Counted from the stretch's first letter, positions 1 to 15,000 are shown. The stretch: 64,000 bases of DNA from Clostridia bacterium (GCA_026416815.1 JAOAEJ010000013.1:62001-126000); one strand, 5' to 3'. A program made the numbers and translations. The notes: a model not told the origin generated them from the sequence alone.

Positions 1-3000
1 CATCGCTGCCAGTGGCTTTTGCTACGGCATATCATGCGCTGTATAACGTTGGGGAAATAAAGAGTGGTATGCACGTATTGATACAGTCGGCTGCTGGGGG
101 CGTTGGTGCCATGGCTGTACAGCTTGCCAAATATGCTGGAGCTACAGTTTACGGTACTACTGGCAGCGAAGATAAAATCAGTTTTTTAAAGTCAATAGGT
201 GTTGACTATTGTATTAGCACATCAAAAGAGGATTTTGAACAAAAGGTTAAACAATTAACATATGGCCGAGGGGTGGATATAGTACTCAATTCCCTTGGAG
301 GAGAAGCAATACAGAAGGGGATTGAATGTGTAGCACCAAATGGAAGGTATATTGAACTTGCAGTAGCTGCTCTAAAAGCAGTCTCATTAATAGATTTATC
401 AAGTATGGTATTCAATAAAGCCTTCTATGGCGTCGATTTGCGTAAGCTGATTTCAGCTTGTCCGGAAATACTGAGTCCTACTTTGTCTACTATGGTTGAA
501 ATGGCAGAGATGGGGATTATTAAGCCGAACCTGTATCGTGTGTTTCCTTTTGAAGAATTTGGGGCAGCGGTAGGTTGCCTTGAGAAAAGAAAAAATACAG
601 GCAAATTGGTTTTAGCGATTAGTAAACAGGAGAATATCGTTAATAAAGTTTATCAGCAACATGAAGTTAATAAGGATATTGCCATAATAGGTATGGCATG
701 CCGCTTTGCAAAATCCCCTGATGTGGAAAAATTTTGGGATAATCTTTGCAGCGGGCGTGATTGTGTAACAGAAGTTTCTCCGTCTCGCTGGGATTCTGGC
801 AAATACTTTGATGAGGACATTAAAGCACCCGGCAAAACCTACAGCAAATGGGGAGGATTTATTAACTCAATAGATACCTTCGATCCTCTGTTTTTTAATA
901 TTTCACCACTTGAAGCCGAGATGATGGACCCACAACAAAGGCTGTTTTTGGAAGAGGCATGGAAGGCTATAGAAAATTCCGGCTATTCCCCTAAAGAATT
1001 GAATGAAGTAAAATGTGGCGTTTATGTAGGTGTAGCCCCTGGAGATTACTCTCAAGCCTTGCATGATATGGGCAGAGGTGGAAGTGCTCAGTATCTATTG
1101 GGCTCAAGTAACTCTATTCTAGCTGCGAGGATAGCTTATCTACTTAATCTGACTGGACCCAGTATGGCTATTGATACAGCATGCTCGTCTTCTCTTGTTG
1201 CAATACATGAGGCATGCCAGAGTCTGAGAGCAAATGAATGTGAAATGGCAATAGCCGGTGGAATATCCATCTTGTCAACCCCGGATATGCACATTATGAC
1301 CAGTAAGGCGGGTATGCTTTCCAAAGAAGGCAAGTGTAAAACCTTTGATAATAATGCAGATGGGTTTGTACCTGCAGATGGCGTCGGAGTGGTCATACTT
1401 AAGCCTCTAGACAAAGCTGTTGCAGATGGAGATACCATATATGCAGTTATAAAGGGGTCGGGCATAAATCAGGATGGCAAAACAAATGGTATTACTGCCC
1501 CCAGTGTCAAATCCCAAAAGGCTTTGGAAGAGTTTGTATATAGTAAGTATAATATCAACCCTGAAGACTTGGGCTATGTGGAAGCTCACGGTACAGGGAC
1601 CAAGCTGGGAGACCCTATAGAGGTTGAAGCTCTGACCGATGCGTTTTCCCGTTTTACGAGAAATAAACAGTATTGTGCCATTGGCTCGGTGAAAACTAAT
1701 GTAGGACATGCACTTGCTGCCGCGGGTGCCGCCAGTATTATAAAAACGGTTCTGTGTCTCAAAAATAAAATGCTTGTGCCGTCTATACATTTTAAAACCC
1801 AAAATGAGCACATAAATTTTGAAGAAACCCCTTTCTATGTTAATACCGAGTTAAAGAAGTGGGAGAGTTTAATGGAAAAGCCGCGTATGGCAGCTATAAG
1901 CTCGTTTGGATTTAGTGGAACAAACTGCCATATTGTACTTCAGGAAATGCCTGATGGCAAATACAAATCACATGATATTCAGCAAGAATCGGTATATCTT
2001 TTCCCTATATCGGCTAAAACTAGGGAAGCGCTACAGCAAAGAACTGTTGAGCTGTCAAAATGGATTAATGACAACTATGACAAGTATCGGATTAGTGACC
2101 TTGCCTATACCTTATCAGCAGGGAGAGCGCATTTCCATTATAGAATTGCCTTTCTGGCAAGAGACAAAGCTGAACTAATGCAAAAGATACATATGTTTTT
2201 AATAGGGAAAGAGACAGATGACTTTTTTACAAATGCATACACAGACATAAACAATACAGAAAACAGTATTAATATCACTTCTGAATCCTTAGTGAGGGAA
2301 CTGGCTTCTGCAAAGAATATGAATGCGGGAGAATACAAACAAAAGCTTATTGAACTTGCCAGGTTATACATTGGAGGAAGTGATATCGATTGGGGTATTC
2401 TAAACAGTGGCAAGAAGTGTTTCAGAATACCGCTTCCTACCTATCCCTTTGCAAATGAGCATTACTGGGCGATAGAGGGAGCAGCCGAAACCGGGTATAT
2501 TGAATTATCCTCTAATCAAGCTAAAAGGATGACATCAATTCTTAAAGGTAATGAATACTATTTAACTCACCATATCCAAAAGGGAAAAATGGTTTTGCCA
2601 GGTACTGTATATCTGGACCGGGCTGTCGCCACCGCCAAAGAGTGTCTTAATGCCGATGTATGTGCTATAAAGAATGTCGTATGGCAGAGGCCTTTAGTGT
2701 TTGGCAATGATACTGTGACATATCATACAGATTTATACCCTAATTCTGAAGGTGCAGACTTTAAAATTTTGAGTCTGGATAGTGATGAACACGAGGTTAT
2801 CCATTCCAGCGGGCGCCTAATATTTGCAGCCCAGAATCCACATTATAGGTGTTCGGGTGATAACAGAGTTGATCTGTTTGAATTGAAAAGCAGATTAAAA
2901 AGTGTTAAAGACGGATATGAGTGCTATAGGATTTTCGAAGAATTAGGGATGAACTATGGTTCATTGTTTCAAAGGCTTAAACAGGTTCACTTTAGCTCTG

Positions 3001-6000
3001 AGGAGGCTTTGGGTCGCATAGAGCTATCGGGATGGAACAACGGGGAGCATAGTCATATACTTAACCCTGCCTTGATGGATGCTGCTTTACAGGTTGTAGT
3101 ATGCCTTATTGGAGAAGATACCGCTCAAGGAATCCCTTATATGACATTCTCGGTGGATGCAGTGGAACTGTTTGCTCCATTGAAAAACACTATGTATGCT
3201 TATGCAAAATTACGCCCTGAACAAAACACAGTAAAACGCAGCAAATCTGATTTCAAAAAGTTTGATATTGTTGTGGCTGATGAGCAGGGAAGTGTTTTAG
3301 TGCAGTTTAATGGTTTTACAATTAGAAAGTCTCCATCCGATAAGCTTCTATATTTTCAACCTTCATGGGAAGAATCGTGCTTGATGAAACAAGGAGACTG
3401 CGAAAGTAGAATAAGCGGAACATTTCTTTTGTTTGATGTAGATGACAATTTGTATCTGAGCTTAAAAGACTATATGAGTGAAAACAGTTCCGTTATACTG
3501 ATTAAACCGGGAATGAGCTTTGATAAGATGAATGATTACTTATTTACCGTCAATCCATCATCTCCTGAAGATTTCTATAAGCTCTTAAACAGTATCGGCA
3601 GTGAAGAGGTGATTCCGTCAGGAATCATATTTAAGTGGACGAATGTTGAGTTTGCAGACAGCATAACTCAATTATTGATTTCAATCGAAAAAAGCTTATT
3701 TTCGTTGCATAATCTGGTACAGGGCCTGATAAAGCAAAAATATTCATCAAAAATAAATTTATTATTTATACACCCATACATACCGGGGAACATACAGCCC
3801 CAATACGAGGCTATATCAGGATATCTTAAGACGGCATATCTTGAAAACCCTAATATATTAGGCAAAAGTCTATGCGTTTCAAAAGATTGCAGCCTTGCCG
3901 GTATAGTAGCTTCAGAGATTTCTACCGACATAAATATGCCTTCGGAAGTTTTATACTGTGATGGAACAAGGAAAGTCAAATCCATAAAAAACAGCAATAC
4001 AGATGGCGGGAGCTTTCACGTCAGACACAACGGAGTATATTTGATTACCGGAGGAATCGGAGGATTGGGATTTGCTCTGGCTTGTTACCTTGCGGAGAGG
4101 AACAATGTAAATATTGTTTTGGTTGGCCGTACTGAAAAGAATCAAGAAATTCAAAGGAAGCTTGAAGAAATTAACAAGCTGGGATCTAATGCAATTTATT
4201 TATGCGGTGATATTTCCAAGCAGGAGCAGCTAGACCTTATTATAGAGCAGATAAAATCTGTATATTCCAATATTAATGGAGTGTTCCATTGTGCCGGGAT
4301 TATTAAAGATGCGTTTATAATTAAAAAGGATTATCGTGATATGCAAGCTGTTCTCGGACCAAAAGTCTATGGCAGTTTCCTGCTGGACAAAGCAACAAGA
4401 AGTGAAAAATTAGACTTTTTTGTTTTATATTCTTCACTCGCAGGCGTAGTAGGTAACCTTGGACAATGTGATTATGCGTTTGCAAATGCATTTTTGGATA
4501 GCTTTGCGAGAATGCGTCAGCAGAAGGTGAGTGAGGGACTATGCCATGGGAAAACTATATCAGTAAATTGGCCTTTCTGGCGTGACGGGGGAATGCGCAT
4601 AAACTCCCAGACTTCAAGCTGGCTTAAAGAAAGATGGGGCATTTCAAGTATCAGTGTGCAACAGGGTATGGATACTCTTGCCGCAGCCTTGAATAATCCG
4701 GATGTACAGCTGATATGTACTGTAGGAGATGAGAGTAAGATTAACAGACTATTCACCGGGCAGCCAACAGGATACACAGGGGATGTTCCAGTGGAAGCAA
4801 CCGACTGTATAGAGGAGCCTGAATCCATAAAGAAGAGGGCAGAATTATTTCTTAAGAAGCTTATATCAGAGAAATTAAAGATTAGCGTTGACAGGCTTTA
4901 CTCCAATAAGCCTTTTGAAGCTTTTGGCATTGACTCTGTTGTAATTCTGAGCATAAATCAGGAGTTGGACGAGTATTTCCCGCAGTTATCCAAAACACTA
5001 TTTTTTGAATATAGCAACATCGCAGAGCTTGCTGAGTATTTTGCCGTAGCGCACGGGGAGGCAATCTTGAAGGTTGCAGGCGGAGAGCCGGAGCTAAGGC
5101 AGGAGAACTCCGGGATAGAGAATTCCAATACCAATAGGCTTGTGCTTAGTCCAAATGAATCTTCCCATAAGGATGAGGATGGATTTGCGATTATAGGGGT
5201 TGCCGGGCGTTATCCGGGAGCTGAGAATCTGGATGAATTCTGGGATAATCTTGTGCAGGGTAAGGATTGTATAACTTCGACTCTTCCACAATGGTGGGAT
5301 TTAAGCCAACTTCCCGAGGATAAATTATACCTTCGCTCAGGTGGTTTCCTAAAGGAGGCAGACAAGTTTGACCCATTGTTTTTTAATATTACTCCAAGAG
5401 AAGCGGAGCTGATGGACCCTCAGGAGCGTATATTCCTTGAAACTGCATGGCATACGTTGGAAGATGCAGGTTACTCAAAAACCAGCTTAAAAAATAGTAG
5501 AGTGGGTGTGTTTGTCGGTGTAATGTATGGTCAGTACCAAATATTCGGAGCCGAGGAAATTGCTAATGGAAATATTATAGCACCTAATTCATCTTATGCT
5601 TCGATAGCAAACCGGGTATCCTACACCTTCAGTTTTACCGGCCCAAGCCTTGCCATTGACACAATGTGTTCATCTTCCCTTACAGCTATACATCTTGCAT
5701 GTGAAAGCATTAGAAGCAGTGAGTGTGATATGGCACTGGCGGGAGGTGTAAACCTTACTTTACACCCTTATAAATATGTCCAACTTTGCAATGATGGATT
5801 TGCAGCTTCTGACGGAAGGTGCCGGAGCTTTGGTGCAGGAGGAGACGGGTATGTGCCCGGTGAAGGGGTTGGAGCTATATTAATCAAGCCTTTAAAAAAG
5901 GCCGTAGCAGATGGCGATTTCATTTATGCGGTAATCAAAGGTACTGCAATAAACCATGGAGGAAAGACCAATGGATACACTGTACCAAATCCTAATGCAC

Positions 6001-9000
6001 AGCAGGCATTGATTGAAAGGGTACTTAACAAGACAGGGATTAACCCACGGACATTGAGCTTTTTGGAAGCTCATGGTACTGGTACTGCCTTGGGGGATCC
6101 TATTGAGATAACAGGGCTGACAAAGGCATTTTCACAGTATACAGGCGATAAAGGCTTTTGCCCTATAGGCTCTGTTAAATCTAATATAGGACATTGTGAG
6201 TCGGCAGCAGGAATAGCAGGGGTGAGTAAGGTATTGCTAATGCTGAAAAATCAGCAGATGGTTCCATCCATCCATTCCGAGCAGCTGAATCCTCATATAA
6301 ATTTTTGTGATACTCCTTTTTATGTACAAAACAAGAATACGCCTTGGAAAAGGCCGGAAGTCTTTGCGGGAGGAGCCTGGAGCGAATATCCCAGAAGAGC
6401 GGGAGTCAGCGCATTTGGTGCAGGCGGATCTAATGCACATATAATATTGGAGGAGTATGAACATCCTGTAAGGACTTGCGTAGGTACAGACAATACTGAA
6501 TTGCTGTATTTGTTTTCTGCAAAGAATCAGGATAAGCTTGAAAGTTACCTGAAAATATTTATTCAATTCCTTTGTAGGTTAGATCATGCCAACTGTGTAT
6601 GTTTGCGCGATATTTCATATACTCTTCAGGTAGGGAGAGAGCATATGAATTGCAGGTTGGCTGTGGTAGCCTCTTCTCTTGATGAATTGAGGAGTAAGCT
6701 GCTCGGATTCATCGAGAATAGTATGGATACAAACAAAGTGTATTTTAATAGCAGGTGTAGGGCTGATGAGGGTATGCAGCCTAAATCCGCAGATAACAGC
6801 AGCAATCTTAACGACATAGCTGAATTATGGGTAGAAGGCAGCGAGTTTGATTGGAGCTGCTTACATAAAGGATATGCACCACAGCGCACTTCACTTCCAG
6901 GCTATATATTTGATAGGGAAAGATACTGGATACCTGGACGCAACTATTATAGGGCAACGGCTGCGGAATTTTCACCACAGTATAATAAGGCTATGCATGA
7001 AGATATAGGGCAGTACAAAAGCTTTTTTTATCAAGTTGCATGGGAGCCGAGAGATGTTAAAAATGAGCATTCACAAAAAATAGATGGAACGGTATTGGTT
7101 ATAGGCTCAGAGTATCACCTGCTTCAGTTGGTTGGTGAAAGGCTGGGAAATCAGGCGAATATAATACTGGTTCAGACTAAAAACAACAGATTATTGCATA
7201 TTGGTGAAGGGCGTTGGGGTGATGCTGCCAGTGAAGAGGGGTGCAGCAGTTTTGTAGAATACCTTATCGGCAGATATGCTATGCCTCAAGTAGTTATACA
7301 TATTCAGGACGGCAAAGTAGAAGGAGAAATTAAGCCTATAGGCGAACTGCAAGGACAAGAAGGAATTTCAACCTTTCTACTCATAAAGGCTTTATTGAAG
7401 AAGAAACCCCAAAGCTTAAGGTATTTATATGCCTATACAGATAACTATACGTCAAGAAGTCTTATGTTTGGAGCTATAGGTGGATTGTTATGGACAGCGC
7501 ACAAAGAAAATAGCCGGTTTTTGTTTAAGAACGTATGCCTGCCTGCAAATGAAAGCAGTGAAAGTATTGTAGAATTGATGGCTTCTGAGGTGGGCTCTTT
7601 TGACCATGTACCTGAGGAAATCAGGTATTATGGAAGCAAGCGGCTGGTCAGAAGCTTAAGGCAGCATACGCCGGTCTGGCACAACAACACACCGTGGCGT
7701 GAGAAGGGTGTATATATAATTACCGGCGGTATGGGCGGATTGGGATATATTATAGCTGAGCACCTTGCTAAGGGATATAAAGCCAGGCTGATATTGACAG
7801 GCCGTTCCCGTGTTACTCAGGCTATTGAGGAAAAGCTTGAGCGCTTAAACGCATATGGGGCAGAGGCCAGATATATTGTATCGGACATATCGGATATAAA
7901 TAACGTATACAATCTTTTAGATGTTGTGAAGAGCTATTATCAAAAAGTAGATGGCATTATCCACAGTGCAGGCGTGAATCAGGATTCACTGATTATTAAT
8001 AAATCCGCTAATGACTGGACAGCAGTAACATCTGCAAAAATCCAGGGCACCTTAAACCTGGATGAGGTATTTAAAAATGAACAGATAGATTTGTTTGTCA
8101 TGTTCTCATCTATTACGTCCATTTTTGGAAATATGGGACAGGGAGATTACGCATTTGGCAACAGATTTATGGACTGCTTTGTGAAGTATAGAGAGGAAAA
8201 GCGGGTCAGCGGCGGCAGATATGGCAGAAATGTGGTTATAAACTGGCCGCTGTGGGAAGATGGAGGTATGCAGGTCGGCGAAGAGGATAAAGAGATTATT
8301 TTAAACGAAGCGGGACTTGTGCCTATGCCAACAAGAGAAGGCTTGAGAATACTAGACCAGGCGGCGGCAGGAGATGAGCTTCAATACCTTGTGCTTTATG
8401 GCGATATGGAGCTTTGGGAAAGCTATGTAAACAAAAATCTGGGGAAAAGGGACTCGGGTTTGAATGTAGAGTTAACCGCCGATATGTCCATACTGGCCAA
8501 GAATGTGGAATCCTGTCTAAAGCAACTGCTTGCTGAGGAAATAAAGCTTTCTGTCTCAAAGGTAGATTTGCAAACCACTTTTGAAGAATATGGCCTTACT
8601 TCAATAATGATTAAGAACCTTAATAATAAACTTGAAAAGCTTTTTGGAGCGCTTCCTAAAACAATACTGTTTGAATGCCGTACATTGGAGGAATTGGCAA
8701 GTCAGCTTGTAGAAAGGCATTCGAGCCAGTTGATTAAAGGGTTTGGGATGAACACTGTGGTGCCTCTTATGGTGAAAGATGTGCGTGCTTCAAGCGTTTC
8801 AGATGCGAAAGCAGGAGATTGCCAGGAAAGATGTAATGATATTGCGATAATTGGTATGAGCGGGCGGTTTCCAGGGGCACAGAACCTTGAGGAATTCTGG
8901 GAGAACCTAAGGACAGGTAAGGAGTATATAAGTGAGATACCTGCAGAACGTTGGGATTGGAAAGAATATTATCATCCTGACCCGGAACAGGCTGCCCAAG

Positions 9001-12000
9001 GGAAGATATACTGCAAATGGGGTGGCTTTATAAGTGACGTCGATGCTTTTGACCCATTTTTCTTTTCTGTTTCTCCTCGCGAGGCTGTGCTTACAGACCC
9101 ACAAGAACGGCTGTTTTTAGAAACTGCATGGTTAGCAATGGAGGACGCAGGATATGCCGGTAAGCGTAGGGGATATGATTCAAATGTAGGTGTGTTTGTA
9201 GGTGTAACTACTAATGACTATCCTATTCTTGCAGCAGGTGACTCGGCATTTGAACATGGTGTTGTACCAAGGTCTTATCCATGGTCAATAGCAAACAGGG
9301 TTTCATACTTCTTTAACTTTAGCGGGCCAAGCATGCCGATAGATACTGCATGTTCCTCATCTCTGGTGGCAATACATCTTGCTTGTGACAGCATTAGGAA
9401 AGGTGAATGCAAGATGGCATTGGCTGGAGGAATAAACCTATATCTGCACCCTTCGAAGTATATAGGTATGTGCCAGATGAAAATGCTGTCTCCCGATGGG
9501 AAGTGTCATACCTTCGGGGATAAGGCTAATGGTTTTGTACCCGGCGAAGGAGTCGGTGCTGTTATACTTAAGCCTCTTACTAAGGCATTGGAGGATAACG
9601 ACCGTATTTATGCTGTTATAAAAGCAACTACTATAAACCATGGTGGGCGGACAAACGGGTATACCGTACCAAATCCACAGGCTCAAGCGGAATTAATAGA
9701 ACAGGCGCTGAATAAGTCGGGTATTAATCCCAGGTCAATCAGTTTTATTGAAGCTCATGGTACAGGCACTTATCTGGGAGACCCAATCGAGATTGCCGGT
9801 CTTACAAGTGCGTTTAGCAAGTATACATCAGACCAAAGATTTTGTGCGATAAGCTCATCTAAGACGAATATTGGACATCTGGAGTCGGCGGCCGGTATAG
9901 CCGGATTGATAAAGATACTTCTACAGATGAAGTATAAAGAGCTTGTACCATCTTTGAATTCAGAAGTGACCAATCCCAATATTGAGATGGAAGGTACACC
10001 GTTTTATATACAAAAGAAGCTTTCAAACTGGGAAGCACCTGTTATTGTACAAAACGGCAAGAATGAGGTGTGTCTGAGAAGGGCAGGTATAAGTTCATTT
10101 GGCGCAGGCGGAACTAATGCCCATGTTATTCTTGAAGAATATGAACACACAAAGAAGAATACTGTCGTAAGTGAAGAAAATATTTTTGTGCTGTCAGCAA
10201 AGAATGAAGAACGATTGGTAGAGTATGCCGGTCGCATACTGGAAACTTTAAAGCATTCAATGCACCGAGAGACGCATAGAAATAGAATGTTGTCCCGTGA
10301 AGAAGCCTTGGAGCAAATTGTACCTGTTGTTTGCAGGATACTGGAAGTATGTGAAAAGGATGTTACAAAGGATGACAGCATATTGGATTTATGTAGTAAT
10401 CCTTTGGATTTAGCAAGATTTTCAGAGGAGATAAATATATTATTTTCTACCAATATAGATTTGCAGGCAGTGTACCAATATAAGACCTTGGGTGAATTTG
10501 CAGACTATTTATGTAGTATTTGTACAAACACTGTATTTAAGCATGATGATAAAGACAATGAAGGCTATTTTGACAGCCTCCTTTACACACTGCAGGTTGG
10601 CAGAGAACATATGGAATCACGTATTGCATTTGTTGTATCATCCGCCGGGGAGCTGTACAAAAAGCTGGAACTGTACTGTCAAGGGGATAGGGATATTGAT
10701 GAGTTTTATAAAAATAATGAGGTTAAGGCTGATATTTTGAATAATCTTCTCAAGGGAAGTGCCGGAAAGGAATTTAAAGAAAGCCTGATACGCAGCAAGG
10801 ACTTTACTAAGCTTGCTCAATTATGGGTTTCAGGTGTTGATTTTGATTGGGATAGCATGTATTCAAACGCAAAGCCTGAATTAATAGGACTTCCCGGATA
10901 CCCATTTGAAAGGAAAAGGCTGTGGTATAAGTCTTTGTGTAAATCCGGCAGGGGTACTTTGCCAGCTGATATGACCTGCAATTCGGAGAATACAAAAGTC
11001 CAAGCGGAGAAGCTTCCAGTAGAGGAAAATATACTTTCAAACGGAAAAGTCAGGCTCAAGCCTGTAGACGCACTCTCCCATGGACAGAAAGCACAAATAA
11101 ATATTCCGGATAAGAAAACATTACCGGAGCTTGTTGACTATAGCACAAAAATAACAATAAGCGTACCCTGCAAGGATATGGGTGAAAATCAGGTGGCTTC
11201 AGTGTTTACGGTAAAAAAAGACACAGCTGATGAGCAAAATAAGTTGCAGAATTCAGTAAACACAAATAATGAAACGAGATTAAATTCTGAAGAGGTATAC
11301 GAAGAGGTACGAAGGATGCTGGCCGAGGTGCTTTTTGTATCACCTGATGAAATAGATGACAGCAAGGTATTCAATGAACTAGGCCTTGATTCGGTTTTGA
11401 GTGTGGAATTTGTCAAAAAACTTAATAAAGCCTTTGACCTTCAACTTAAAGTATCTTCACTTTTCAATTACTCTACGGTAAAATCCTTGGCCGGGTATTG
11501 TTTTAAAAATAGCAGTATAAAGGCGGTAGAACCTAAAAAAGCGGCTGATTCCCATATAAGGAGTTTTGAGATAAACGAAACTACCGCAGATACATGCTGG
11601 GAAGAGATTGCTGTACAAAAACAGGATGATTTTTTCAGCAAAGAGGACAAAAGTGAGAGGGTGTCGGATGACTCAAAGTTCTCAGAAGAATGTCCTGTTC
11701 CTGAATTAGGAACAGCATGTCAGGAGCAGCGCCGAAGCGTACTTGGTTCGGCTGCTAAAGATGATATTGCAATCATAGGCGTAGCAGGTAATTTCCCAGG
11801 GGCAACGGATATATATAAGTTGTGGGAAAATCTTTCTTCAGGAGTACATTCTGTAGTTGAAACACCTTCCTTAAGATGGGATGTGTCGAAATTTTACAGT
11901 ACCGATATTAAGGAGCCAAATAAGACCAATTCAAAGTGGGGAGGATTTATTAAGGATGTAGATGCCTTTGACCCACTTTTCTTTAATATCTCTCCTGCGG

Positions 12001-15000
12001 AAGCTGAAATGATGGACCCTCAGCAAAGGTTGTTCCTGGAGGCGTGCTGGCATGCTTTTGAAGATTCAGGATACTCGCCTGAAATGATAAGTAGATACAG
12101 GTGCGGGGTTTTTGCAGGGGTCATGAACATGAATGAATATGAGCACCTGCTTCTCAATGCAGAGAATAGAAAGAGTGCCCAAGAAATGGTTGGTAACTCA
12201 AATGCTATTCTGGCTTCAAGAATAGCTTATTTCCTAAACCTGAAGGGTCCGGTATTGACGATTGATACCGCCTGTTCGTCTTCTCTGGTAGCAGTACACT
12301 ACGGCTGCAGGAGCCTGCAAGACGGAGAAGCAGATATAATACTGGCTGGAGGAGTAAATCTTTATATAACCGAAAAAAATTATATAAATATGTCACAATC
12401 GGGGATGCTGTCTCCAGAGGGCAAATGCAAGTCATTTGACAATCTGGCGGATGGTTTTGTACCTGCTGAAGGAGCCGGGGTAGTAGTATTAAAGCTATTG
12501 AGCAAAGCTATTGAAGATGGGGACTATATATACGGAGTTATTAAAGGTTCTGCTGTAAATCAGGACGGCAAATCAAACGGTATAACAGCTCCTAATTGCG
12601 ATGCACAGAAGGAAGTAATAATTCAGGCATATCAAAAAGCAGGAATCAATCCAGAAACAGTATCTTTTATTGAAGCCCATGGGACTGGTACAAAGCTTGG
12701 AGATCCTATTGAAGTAGATGCTTTGACTTCAGCATTTAGAGAATTTACTCAAAAGCGCTGCTATTGCGCCTTGGGGTCTATTAAGTCCAATATAGGGCAT
12801 ACGGGTGCTGCTGCCGGAGTAGCGGGCTTGATAAAGGCGTTGTTAATCTTCAAATATAAGAAGCTTCCCCCGCTTATCCACTTTAATCAAATAAATGAAC
12901 ATATTAATTTGGCGGATAGTCCTTTCTACATAAATACTGAATTGACTCCATTAAAAACAGAAGGGACTATTCCTCTGACAGCAGGAATCAGCTCTTTTGG
13001 TTTCAGCGGAACAAATTGCCACCTTGTAGTTCAGGAGTATAAAGGAAAAGGAGAAACAGGCAGAACTGAAGATTTGGAAGCATACCACTTTATCCCGCTG
13101 TCTGCCAGGTCAAATGATGAATTAATGCAAAAAATTCAGCAGCTTGCTGAACGGATTAATGCGGAGGGAGACAGACTGGATATCGAAGCTGTATCTTCGA
13201 CATTAATGATGGGGCGTGCTCATTTTCAGGTGCGTACAACTCTTGTTATGAAAGATATGGTACAGCTAAAGCAGGAACTATCCATTCTCGCTGAGCAGAT
13301 GAAGGAGAACGCTCTTTTGCCTGTGAGAACTAATAACCAAAATCGGGAAGTTGTACGCAGGCAAATGACCCAGATGTTTAACCAAGCACCTAATGACAGG
13401 CGTAATCTCCTTGAGATTGCCGGCTTATACCGGCAGGGCTATGATCCATACTGGATGGAATTACATACCGGAAAAAGGCGGTTACCTCTACCACTGTATC
13501 CCTTTGCAAGAGAAAGCTACTGGCCCAAAGTCAGACCCTCTTTAAAGACTGGTGTATTGCATCCGCTTGTTCACAAAAATATATCAACATTAAAAGAGCA
13601 ATGTTATACTTCAACCTTTGAGGGCGATACTGTATTTGAAAAAGAGCATATATTATTGGGTGAGAAGGTGTTACCCGGGGCTGTCTATGTAGAAATGGCC
13701 CTTGCTGCAGGAGAATTTGCTATAGGCTCAGAGGTTTTAGTATTGAAAAATATCAAATTCAATAATGCTTTATCGGTTCCCAATACCCCGTATACATTAG
13801 AGTTGCGTCTGGCAGAGATGGGAGACGAAAAGATATTATGGAAGGTAGGCTGTGGGGAAGCCGGGCAGGAATATAAACTGGCAGAGGGTGAGCTTGGACT
13901 TGCTAACTTTTCATCGGATAAGTTCGTGATTGACGTAGATTCTATTAAGCGCAGATGTACAGGTGTATTGGAAAAACGGAAGTGCTATGACTTTTTCCGT
14001 ACCAAGGGACTGGAATACGGGAATTCATTTGAGACCATAGAGAGGCTTTATTTTAATTCCGAAGAGGCTTTATCCTGTGTATCTCTACCAGAAAACGTAC
14101 CGGGAATATGTGACGGATATAAATTAAATCCGTTGATACTGGATGGAGCTTTGCAATCTATAATAGGACTTCTGGATTTATCCAACAAGGAAAACAGTCA
14201 ACTATATGTCCCTTATTATGTTGGGGAGATTAAAATATTTGGATATGTAAAAGAAAAAGTTTATGTTTATATCAAGCCCACAAGCGGTGATGATGTACAG
14301 GCAGGGGTGAGGAAGTATGATATCCTTGTTTCCGATATGTCGGGCAATGGACTCGTGAAGATCAGCGGCTATGAGCTCAGAACTTTTTCAGACAATCCTA
14401 AAAATGACAAACTTAAGTTTTACTGCAATGCGTGGGAGCAGTACCATCTGGATTTCCGCTTACAGTCCCCGGTAAGTGAGCCTGTGCTTCTATTTAATCT
14501 CGTGAGTAAAGATTTTACACAATATGCCTATATCGTGGGAGAAAGCAGTACTGCTCCTGTTATACGTCTATGTGAAGGAGATAGGTTTTTAGAGGACAAT
14601 GGACTGAGATATGAATTGAATTTGAGGAGTACAAATGAATACAAACTTTTGGTAGGTAGATTGAAAGAAAGGAATATGATACCAAGACATATTGTTTGTA
14701 TATTGCCTGATGAAATGCGTACAACACCGGTTGAGGCAGTAAAAGAACAAATGGAAAAGAGTATCTATCCGCTGTTTGAACTTATTAAGGCCATATTCTC
14801 GGCTAATCCGGGAGTGGGGATAAGGCTGTTGTATATTTATCCTTATAGTAACGGAGGACAAATTTCTGCGTATCCTGCTTTCGGGGCATTCGCCAAAGCC
14901 TTACAGCTGGAAAATCCGAATTTTATATGTAATATGGCTGCCATACCCGAAGGGGGCGGGCCTATATATGAGATTTCAGAGATATTCAAATTAAATACAG

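Noticed and set aside
1906..2178. Open frames on the + strand in other frames inside PKS genes (e.g. 1906-2178, 10492-10740, 16333-16611)
   Set aside because: They overlap conserved PKS sequence in the true frame and show no family features.
10004..10453. Long open frames on the - strand (e.g. 10004-10453, 16221-16661, 37785-38243, 46469-46984)
   Set aside because: They lie opposite strongly conserved KS, DH or KR coding sequence, have no recognisable motif or ribosome binding site, and are frame shadows of the PKS genes.
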